Positions 21,693 through 27,906 of a DNA stretch of 29,366 nt are shown piece by piece. The stretch spans positions 1 through 29,366 of IMG/VR virus record IMGVR_UViG_3300046514_000188; one strand, 5' to 3'. This DNA comes from a virus. The position numbers and the translations under genes are program-made. The first letter of the stretch is position 1, and each line of letters starts with the position of its first letter. The notes under the pieces were generated by a model that was not told where the DNA came from, made no database searches, and worked only from the letters and a program-made list of their open reading frames with translations.

Positions 21693-21923
21693 TCACGCCG
21701 GCTGACAGCGCGCCCGCACCAGGCGTAGCACCGCCGTCAGCGCCTCGAGCTCGCTGCCAATGCCGCTGGCGACTGTGGGCCACGGCGGTGGATTCTCCGG
21801 ATAGGGGATCGCACTCCAGTTCCCGCGATCCGGCAGTGCATTCAGCGCCGGCAGCGATTTCACGATGACGGTCGGGCGCGTGGGATGGTAGACCCACGAG
21901 GGGAAGCCGTCAGGGGCCGGCAT
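21693..21923 (-). CDS. Small virion-module protein, 76 aa, paralogue of the next upstream gene
   Basis: MPAPDGFPSWVYHPTRPTVIVKSLPALNAL aligns closely with the start of the gene at 21927-22286 (MAAPNGYPSWVYSRTEPAVIVRSLEAFSSL), and both keep the W....P..P.NPP segment. The C-terminal part is a short helix (ELEALTAVLRLVRAR). Adjacent duplicated genes, three bases apart. Function unknown. Confidence 0.7.
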   Translation of the reverse strand: MPAPDGFPSWVYHPTRPTVIVKSLPALNALPDRGNWSAIPYPENPPPWPTVASGIGSELEALTAVLRLVRARCQPA

Positions 21924-21926
21924 GGC

Positions 21927-22286
21927 TCACTCCCTCCCGCGATGGTTGCGGGTCTTCGGCTCCGCGGGCTCCTCGACCTCCGCGTGCTTGCGATGGCCGT
22001 GCTCTTTCTCCGCGTGTTCCTTCTCCGCGTCCGGCTCACTCGGCACCGTCGCCAGGAGCGCCGCCGGCGGTTCCGGCAAGCGCTGCGTCAAGAGCGCCAG
22101 GATCGCCAAGAGCGCCGCGAGCGGCGTCCCCGGCAGGTCGATGTCCGGCCGCTGCGGCGGATTCTGGGGCGACGGCGTCGTGCCCCAGGTGCCGGTCAAG
22201 GAGCTGAAGGCCTCGAGGCTGCGGACGATCACTGCGGGTTCGGTGCGCGAATACACCCAGGACGGATAGCCATTCGGTGCAGCCAT
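21927..22286 (-). CDS. Small virion-module protein, 119 aa, paralogue with a charged tail
   Basis: ATG 22284-22286 overlaps the TAA of the gene before it and has AAGGAG upstream; the in-frame extension to 22316 is not needed. The N-terminal half (APNGYPSWVYSRTEPAVIVRSLEAF) is shared with the gene at 21693. The rest has a hydrophobic helix (AALLAILALLTQRL) and a His/Glu/Lys-rich charged tail (EKEHAEKEHGHRKHAEVEEPAEPK). The tail may bind metal or nucleic acid, but no function is known. Confidence 0.72.
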   Translation of the reverse strand: MAAPNGYPSWVYSRTEPAVIVRSLEAFSSLTGTWGTTPSPQNPPQRPDIDLPGTPLAALLAILALLTQRLPEPPAALLATVPSEPDAEKEHAEKEHGHRKHAEVEEPAEPKTRNHRGRE

Positions 22287-22735
22287 TACTTCTCCTTCGG
22301 TTTCGGTTGCGCCCATGACGCCAGGCCGCTTTTCGGCGGGATCGGCGTCACCGGCACGGACGGCATGTGGCCGGAATAGTCGGCTTCGGCGGCGCGCACT
22401 TCCGCGGCCGCTTTCTCGCTCAGCTTGTACTTGATCTCGTGCTCGCGTTCGGCCGCCAGCTTCGCGAATTCGAGCGCCTGCATTTCGTGCGCGTCGATCG
22501 CCTCGATCGGCGTCGGCCGGAAGCCGCGCCCGCGGAGGGCGTCGGCCTGGAGCTCGTCGTCGGCGATCTGCGACTCCATCGGCGCGGTCGTGCTCGGCGA
22601 CAGCGCGCGATACAGCATCATCGGGTATTCACGAAAGACCCACGGACGCTCACCGGGTCCGAGCTCGGAGGGGTGCGCCTCCCACTTGCGGCGCTCTTTC
22701 GCGAACGCACTTTCTGGCGAATGTAAAATTGGCAC
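22286..22735 (-). CDS. Helical virion-module protein, 149 aa, GTG start
   Basis: GTG 22733-22735 follows an AAAGG site and a hairpin. The sequence (MPILHSPESAFAKERRKWE..., WVFREYPMMLYRALSP, HEMQALEFAKLAAEREHEIKYKLSEKAAAEVRAAE) is helical, with a charged coiled-coil-like middle and a Pro/Lys end. Its place between the head decoration-type gene and the adaptor genes suggests a minor head or assembly factor. No family recognised. Confidence 0.7.
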   Translation of the reverse strand: MPILHSPESAFAKERRKWEAHPSELGPGERPWVFREYPMMLYRALSPSTTAPMESQIADDELQADALRGRGFRPTPIEAIDAHEMQALEFAKLAAEREHEIKYKLSEKAAAEVRAAEADYSGHMPSVPVTPIPPKSGLASWAQPKPKEK

Positions 22736-22749
22736 GGTGTTTTACCTTT

Positions 22750-22795
22750 GAGCGCCTGCCTCAATTAGCGCAGGCGCTCGTTGAGTTCTCTCAAC
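22750..22795 (-). other. Two tandem hairpins between the head genes and the next gene
   Basis: GAGCGCCTGC (22750-22759) and GCAGGCGCTC (22770-22779) are perfect 10-bp arms around a 10-base loop. Directly beside them GTTGAG-TTCT-CTCAAC (22780-22795) forms a 6-bp stem with a 4-base loop. On the transcript they are followed by AAAGGUAAAA, not a U-run, so they are not a classical terminator. They more likely stabilise the upstream head-gene mRNA 3' end or reduce read-through. Confidence 0.6.
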
Positions 22796-23427
22796 TACGT
22801 GACGACCACACCCGTCGCACTGACCACGTTCCACAGGCCGTTCTCGGCGATGAGCGTGATCGTGGCGCCCTTGAACGCCGCGAACGTCGCGGTGGTATGC
22901 GGCGACCCCGTCACGGCATCGGCGATCAGCGTCGTCGCCGTCACGACATGCGCGAACGCCGTCTGTGAGGTGATCACCACCCGCGTGCCGTTCAGCGACA
23001 GTGAGGGCGCGGCCAGCGTCAGCGCCGCCGCGGAGCCTTTGTTGATGTTGTAGACGACCGGCCCCAGCGGCTGCGGAATCGCGCCATCCGCGCCCAGCGT
23101 CACCGGGTTATCGATCGCCGGGTCGATCAACACCAACTGCCCCGGCGCAATCTGGCCGAAGTCGTTCGGGTTGCTCGAGGTGATGACCGGCGCGAGGACA
23201 TCGTGCGCGGCGGCCACCGTGCCTTCGCTGCCACGGCAGCGCACGGTGATCGTGTTCGTCGCCGGCACGCCGGTGAGAAACATCAACTCGCCGTCGATCT
23301 GGATGGCTTGCGGCGGCTGCGCGTTCTGGGTGCCGACGGTCGGAAAGCCGGTGCTGGTGCTGGTGACGCCGAACGTCGTCACCGACGCCGTGATGGCTGA
23401 CGTGAGAGTGGTTTGTGTGAGTGCCAT
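22795..23427 (-). CDS. Head decoration / structural protein, 210 aa
   Basis: Beta-rich, Thr/Ala-rich protein encoded right after the coat gene. It starts MALTQTTLTSAITASVTTFGV, then QAIQIDGELMFLTGVPATNTITVRCRGSEGTVAAAHDV, a 'G.E.m.l..v...t.....RG..GT.a.aH' pattern shared by small phage head proteins. A second beta part follows (VVITSQTAFAHVVTATTLIADAV...ATFAAFKGATITLIAENGLWNVV). Good GAGGG site before ATG. A head decoration role is inferred from position and pattern. Confidence 0.75.
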   Translation of the reverse strand: MALTQTTLTSAITASVTTFGVTSTSTGFPTVGTQNAQPPQAIQIDGELMFLTGVPATNTITVRCRGSEGTVAAAHDVLAPVITSSNPNDFGQIAPGQLVLIDPAIDNPVTLGADGAIPQPLGPVVYNINKGSAAALTLAAPSLSLNGTRVVITSQTAFAHVVTATTLIADAVTGSPHTTATFAAFKGATITLIAENGLWNVVSATGVVVT

Positions 23428-23454
23428 GATTGAATCCCTCGTATCACTCAGGAG

Positions 23455-24681
23455 CTAACTCCAAAGACGAAGCGCGAAATAAGGCAACACCGACGCCACG
23501 CCCCCGATCGAGTCGATGCGTGACGGTTGCTGATCGGTCTGGATGTTGTACTGCTCCACCCACCGCAGGCTCACGCCGGTTTCCTTATCGTTCTTCCGTG
23601 CGGCGTTCGCCCCTGGCAGCTTCGACGGCAGATCGACCATCACGAATGCGAAGGCGGCGGGGTTGAAGAGCAGCGACTGCTTGCTGCTCTGCGTCGCCAT
23701 CGTGCCGGCGACGGCGCCCGTGGCGCCGACGAACAGGATGCTGGCGTTGTTCGCGGGCGAGGCGGTCACGGTCTGCAGCGCGCCGCTGGTGATGATCGGC
23801 GGGCTGATCGTCAGCGTCGCGGTGCTGGTGCCCGAGACATCCGCGACGAGCACGAACTGCTGCAGGTCGCCCGTGTCGATGTAGGACACCGGGTTCACCG
23901 CGTTCACGCCGGCAATCGTGAACACGTCGCCGGCCTTCAAGGCGTAGGTGCCCCAACCGCTGGTCGTGACCGTCGATCCGGTCTGGCCTGCGCTGTTCAC
24001 CAGCGGCGTGCTCGCCGTGAACGTGCCGGTCGTGTGCGTCGGGACGTTCGGATCCCAATACCACTCATCGATGCCCATCGCCGCGCCGGAGAACTGGCCG
24101 GTCTTCCAATAGGTGGTGATCTGATTCTGGGGATTGAACTGCGTGAACGCGGTTTTCAGAATCGCGCTCTGCGATTTCGGGTCGAGCACCGCGCAGAATT
24201 CGTCGGGGACGCCAACGTTGCGCAGCTTCGCGACCGCATCGGTATACGTGCCTTCCGCCGAGATCGGCGTGCCCGGTGAGCCTGCGGAGTAGTAGACCGA
24301 CTTGTAGACTTCCGCGCCCGCGACCACGTCCCACTTGTTCGCCTGCGCGGCACCCGCGGGCTTCGTATACCGCTCCTGCACTTCTTCGACGAGCAGGCGG
24401 TCATCGGCGCTCGACCACCCCATGCCGACCTGGAACTGATGGTTGACCGTGATCGGGACGGTCTGATTGAAAATCGCCTGCTGCACGAGCGCCTGGCCTT
24501 CGGTCACGACGAAGCGCTGTTGAATGCGCGCCTGCACCGTGTAGCCGATTTTTGCGCCGCCGGGATCGTTCTCCCACGTGCGGTCCCACGAGCGGTCGAA
24601 CTGCCCGATTAACTTGAGATTGTTCTTGAAATTGACGGCGACGTCGGTAGTAACCCAACTTGGACTGATAAACGTATTCAA
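23455..24681 (-). CDS. Major capsid (coat) protein, P22 gp5-like, 408 aa, TTG start
   Basis: Forms the HK97-fold capsid shell on the scaffold. The start NTFISPSWVTTDVAVNFKNNLKLIGQFDR is the typical P22 coat-family opening ('NTFitp..i...al..l.nnl...'). The end LFNPAAFAFVMVDLPSKLPGA and GVSLRWVEQYNIQTDQQPSRIDSIGGVASVLPYFALRLW is also typical. A Ser/Thr/Val-rich region at about 215-305 is probably the inserted telokin-like domain. The start codon is a TTG (24679-24681) and no ATG fits the family's beginning. It sits next to the scaffold, as in P22. Confidence 0.88.
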   Translation of the reverse strand: MNTFISPSWVTTDVAVNFKNNLKLIGQFDRSWDRTWENDPGGAKIGYTVQARIQQRFVVTEGQALVQQAIFNQTVPITVNHQFQVGMGWSSADDRLLVEEVQERYTKPAGAAQANKWDVVAGAEVYKSVYYSAGSPGTPISAEGTYTDAVAKLRNVGVPDEFCAVLDPKSQSAILKTAFTQFNPQNQITTYWKTGQFSGAAMGIDEWYWDPNVPTHTTGTFTASTPLVNSAGQTGSTVTTSGWGTYALKAGDVFTIAGVNAVNPVSYIDTGDLQQFVLVADVSGTSTATLTISPPIITSGALQTVTASPANNASILFVGATGAVAGTMATQSSKQSLLFNPAAFAFVMVDLPSKLPGANAARKNDKETGVSLRWVEQYNIQTDQQPSRIDSIGGVASVLPYFALRLWS

Positions 24682-24714
24682 GCTGCACCCGCCCTTACAG
24701 CGGGGCGCGAACGG

Positions 24715-25695
24715 CTAGGCCCGACGACGACCGTTGCGGTAGTAGAACTGTTCGTGCGCCGCAAGCGAGGCGTCATCACCCGGCGGTTCGTCACCACCGC
24801 GCATCGGACCAGTCCGCACCGGATTAGGCGGGCGTGGGACCTGAGATGTCATCACGGGCGCAGTAGCCGATCCGGTGCCGGCAGCTACACTGCGCGTGGA
24901 GGGAGACGGCGCAGCGAGGTGCTGCGAAATGAGCGCGAGCGTTTCGAGTTGATCGAGCGGCGACTGCGCGAGCACGCGCGGGAGCTCGCCGGGGAATTTT
25001 TGGAAGTAGTAGAGGACGTCGGCGCCGGTGCGGTGTTCCCAGACCCAGCGGTCGATCAGCGAGCCCTGCGGAATCGCGGAGGGCGCATTGAGCGCGACGT
25101 CGTTGAAATCGGGATACCGTTCCTGCGCGCTTGCCACTTTTTGTTGGAACGTCTGCGCGAACTGGCGCTCGGCCTGCTGCTGCTGGACCTGCTGTTCGCG
25201 GCGCCGGTAGGTCCAGTCGGCCATCGCTTCTGCGTGACGCTCGACGGCCAGGTTGTAGTCCTCGTCGGGCTTCAACTGGTCGATGAAGCCCTGGAGCCTA
25301 GGCGCCTGCGTCGATGCCGGCGTGGGGGGCGCGGCGGGCCGCGGGGCGGGTGCGGGCGCCGGGGCGGCGCGGCGCAGCGACTCGAGTTCGGCTTCGCGCT
25401 CGCGCAGGCGCTTCGTTAGTTCGTTGATGCGGGGCGCGTCGGCCGGCGTGGCGGCGTGGCTTTTCGCGCGCTTGCCGGACTTGAAGCGGCCCTGCTCATC
25501 GCGCTCGCCCGCCGCCGGCTCGGCGCCGTCTGCGCTTGAGGTCGCGGACGGCTCTGGAGCGTCGGCGGCGGGCGCGTCACGGTCGTTTCGGGCTTGCGCT
25601 GAGAATTGAGCCTCGTGGTCCGAGAGGGACAGTTCGGCCGGTTCGGCGGGGGGACTGCCGGCGTCAGCGCTGGGAACCGGGAGCTCGTCGGCCAC
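24715..25695 (-). CDS. Scaffolding protein, 326 aa, GTG start
   Basis: Guides coat assembly and leaves the procapsid. The acidic, Ala/Pro/Ser-rich N-terminus with DEQGRFKSGKRAKSH is followed by a coiled coil (INELTKRLREREAELESLRR) and a Pro/Ala linker. The conserved-looking helical part (RLQGFIDQLKPDEDYNLAVERHAEAMADWTYRRREQQVQQQQAERQFAQTFQQKVASAQERYPDF) and a Gly/Pro-rich tail ending YYRNGRRR complete it. The basic C-terminal end would bind coat protein. The gene lies between portal-side genes and coat, as gp8 does in P22. GTG 25693-25695 was chosen as start; the preceding site is weak. Confidence 0.82.
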   Translation of the reverse strand: MADELPVPSADAGSPPAEPAELSLSDHEAQFSAQARNDRDAPAADAPEPSATSSADGAEPAAGERDEQGRFKSGKRAKSHAATPADAPRINELTKRLREREAELESLRRAAPAPAPAPRPAAPPTPASTQAPRLQGFIDQLKPDEDYNLAVERHAEAMADWTYRRREQQVQQQQAERQFAQTFQQKVASAQERYPDFNDVALNAPSAIPQGSLIDRWVWEHRTGADVLYYFQKFPGELPRVLAQSPLDQLETLALISQHLAAPSPSTRSVAAGTGSATAPVMTSQVPRPPNPVRTGPMRGGDEPPGDDASLAAHEQFYYRNGRRRA

Positions 25696-25731
25696 GGATG
25701 GCCTGTAGTCTGCGCCCAGCGCGGCGGTAGT

Positions 25732-25762
25732 GTCAAGAATTTGACGGTGTCAAAATTTTGAC
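25732..25762. promoter_or_regulatory. Two tandem AT-rich palindromes in the gap before the scaffold gene
   Basis: GTCAAGAATTTGAC (25732-25745, one mismatch) and GTCAAAATTTTGAC (25749-25762, perfect) are 14-bp dyads, 17 bp centre to centre, in the only sizeable gap of the head-gene region. On the minus strand they contain two TTGACA boxes, but no good -10 box is seen at the right distance. They look like a tandem operator or a phage-specific promoter element. Confidence 0.55.
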
Positions 25763-25768
25763 GGTGCG

Positions 25769-27190
25769 CTACTTGGTGCTGTCGTCTGAATGGAGTTGGG
25801 AGGCGGCGGCGCCGGCGGCGAGCGGCGGCAGCAGGCCGTATTTGCGGAGGATCTCGATCAGTTTGTCATCGTGGACGACGTAGTTGCGCGTGCCGGGGTC
25901 CGCGATCTTTTGCTGCGCCCACGTCTCGGCCGCTTCGCGCGTCGCGTGCGGGGCGCTGGTCGTAAAGTATTGCTCCCCGTTCGCGCGGTTTAGGCGAATC
26001 TTGCTCTGCCAGCCCTCTGGCCCCTTGAAGACGTCGATCAATTCACCACCGGTCGTGCTGCGGGAGGCTTGATCCAGATACTTCACCCCTGGCACGCCGC
26101 GTTCCTTGAGCCAGTCAGCGGCGAACTGCGCATCTGGCCCCAGTTCCCGATAAAGTTCCGCGCCGGTGCGCGGCCTCGTGGGATCGTTCGCGGCCCATCG
26201 CTTCGCGACTAATTCTTGCACGGCGGCAGGTTGCTCACTTATTGGCTTGTCCCAATCTAAAAACTGCGCTGGATCAGCCTTGATATTCACTTCATATGTT
26301 TTGCCGCTAGGTTTTAATTGCGCGGGGTCCAAGGCGGCGAGCGCATCAGCCGCCCGGTCATACATGGCATCAGACCCGTAGCCGGACTCATACTTCCGCA
26401 TAAACTCCGCGTGGTCGCGCAATTCTTTGATGCGACGCGGCAGAGCCTCCGTCATCGACTCACCGCTCCGCACGTTACCAGACAGAAAATCTAGATCGCG
26501 GCCGAGGCTTGACCGTGGGTCAACCGGCTGTCCTTGATATTCAAAGCCCTTCGAGAGTGCCTGTTTGTAGCACTTTGCCACTCCCTCGTTCTCCGCGAAA
26601 TACAGCCCATGCCCATACGCCTGCGCGCCTTCGCCCGTGCCGACCTTGCCCAGATCGAACCGCTCGAAGTCGTGCGGCGAGCCGTGATAGGCGCGGATGC
26701 CTTGCGCTGCACTCTCTGCGCCCTCCGCGGCGCGTTCGCCCGTCGCCAGCGCCTTCAGCGCCTTGCCAGGTATGAACGGCGCGGCCGCCGCCAACAGGGC
26801 GCCCGCATTCGTCCACGTCGGACCTGCCGGCCCCTGATCACCAAGGCCTGTGACGCCACGGAATAGGTCCATGCCGCGTTCCAGATACGGCGCGAGAAAC
26901 GCTAACGGCGGCGTCTGCGCCGCCGCCTGCCCATACTGATTCGGCTGCACGACCGCGTTGCCCTGCGCGTCCTTCTCGTTGTCGCCCTGGAACACCGGCC
27001 GCACGACCGCCTCGCCCTGCGGATCTTTCTCGTTGCTGCTCTGGAACAGCGCGTGGACCTGACCTTGCTGCTGCACCAGCAGCTGCGCGCCGAGCTCGGC
27101 GTCGTCCCACTCGCTATACGCCTCGGGATTCTGTTCCTTCATCCGCCGGCCGATCGCGGCGGCGAGGTCGGCCATGTCCATCGCAGGCAT
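25769..27190 (-). CDS. Two-part protein: shared N-terminal domain + ADP-ribosyltransferase-like domain (ART-PolyVal type), 473 aa
   Basis: Residues 1-150 are shared with the neighbour at 27193-27906, except that the NEKD-QG-AVV-P motif occurs twice here. From about 165 begins an ADP-ribosyltransferase-like domain: AYHGSPHDFERFD, GTGEGAQAYGHGLYFAEN (H-G...G.GLYF NAD-binding pattern), a helical insert, then KTYEVNIKADPAQFLDWDKP and VPGVKYLDQ, closing with NYVVHDDKLIEILRKYG. A short beta-alpha insert (about 385-432, GWQSKIRLNRANGEQYFTTSAPHATREAAETWA) interrupts the end. Between portal and scaffold, it could be packaged and injected to modify host proteins. The family call is by motif; catalysis is unproven. 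Confidence 0.82.
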   Translation of the reverse strand: MPAMDMADLAAAIGRRMKEQNPEAYSEWDDAELGAQLLVQQQGQVHALFQSSNEKDPQGEAVVRPVFQGDNEKDAQGNAVVQPNQYGQAAAQTPPLAFLAPYLERGMDLFRGVTGLGDQGPAGPTWTNAGALLAAAAPFIPGKALKALATGERAAEGAESAAQGIRAYHGSPHDFERFDLGKVGTGEGAQAYGHGLYFAENEGVAKCYKQALSKGFEYQGQPVDPRSSLGRDLDFLSGNVRSGESMTEALPRRIKELRDHAEFMRKYESGYGSDAMYDRAADALAALDPAQLKPSGKTYEVNIKADPAQFLDWDKPISEQPAAVQELVAKRWAANDPTRPRTGAELYRELGPDAQFAADWLKERGVPGVKYLDQASRSTTGGELIDVFKGPEGWQSKIRLNRANGEQYFTTSAPHATREAAETWAQQKIADPGTRNYVVHDDKLIEILRKYGLLPPLAAGAAASQLHSDDSTK

Positions 27191-27192
27191 GT

Positions 27193-27906
27193 TTATGGTT
27201 CCTGATTTCTGCGGCTCGGCACCACCTGCCCGATCATCGCGTTCTGTCCGCGCCTCGCCTGTTCTTCGAGTGCGACCTTGAGATTTCTAGCCACATCTGG
27301 TCCCGACGTTGACCGCAGACGCCAGATTTCGTTAGCAAGTCCAGCGTCAGATAAGGTCCGCGCCGTATTGCGATACGCATCGTAGCCAGTGGCTTGGTTG
27401 ATGCGGCCTATTTCAGTGAGTGCGTCTCGGAGTTCACCACCACCTTCGTTAGCTCGTTGTGCAACGCGAATGGCCTGGGCGGCTTCTTCTGCCGCGCGTT
27501 CACCACTCGCCGCCGCCTTCACAGCCGAAAGTCCTTTGGGTGCAAACGGCAGCACCGCCGCGAGCAGTTGGCCGGCGTTCGTCCACGTCGGACCCGCCGG
27601 CCCCTGATCCCCAATGCCCGTGGCGCCCCGCAAGAGGTCCATACCACGTTCTAGATAGGGCGCGAGAAACGCTAAAGGCGGCGTTTGCTCCTGCAGCGCC
27701 TGCCCATACTGATTCGGCCGCACGACGGCATTACCCTGCGGGTCTTTTTCGTTGCTGCCTTGGAATAGCCCGTGGACCTGCCCCTGGTGCTGGATCAGCA
27801 ACTGCGCGCCGAGCTCGGCGTCCGGCCAGTCGCCATACGCCTCCGGATTCTGCTCCTTCGCCGCGCGTCCGATCGCCGCCGCGAGCTCGGCAAGGTCCGT
27901 AGGCAT
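27193..27906 (-). CDS. Paralogue with the shared N-terminal domain and a different C-terminus, 237 aa
   Basis: Residues 1-140 match the start of the next gene closely (LAAAIGR..KEQNPEAY..W.DAELGAQLL.Q.QGQVH.LFQ, NEKDPQGNAVVRPNQYGQ, TPPLAFLAPYLERGMDL.RG.TG.GDQGPAGPTWTNAG). After that it diverges into a helical C-terminus (LRDALTEIGRINQATGYDAYRNTARTL, LANEIWRLRSTSGPDVARNLKVALEEQARR) with no ADP-ribosyltransferase motifs. The start overlaps the portal stop (TGATG) and the gene ends two bases before the paralogue starts. The DNA is also closely similar in the shared part, so the duplication is recent or kept alike by conversion. Confidence 0.8.
   Translation of the reverse strand: MPTDLAELAAAIGRAAKEQNPEAYGDWPDAELGAQLLIQHQGQVHGLFQGSNEKDPQGNAVVRPNQYGQALQEQTPPLAFLAPYLERGMDLLRGATGIGDQGPAGPTWTNAGQLLAAVLPFAPKGLSAVKAAASGERAAEEAAQAIRVAQRANEGGGELRDALTEIGRINQATGYDAYRNTARTLSDAGLANEIWRLRSTSGPDVARNLKVALEEQARRGQNAMIGQVVPSRRNQEP

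Noticed and set aside
22750-22779. Intrinsic terminator after the decoration-type gene
   Set aside because: The stem is strong, but on the minus-strand transcript it is followed by A-rich rather than U-rich sequence; kept only as a hairpin.
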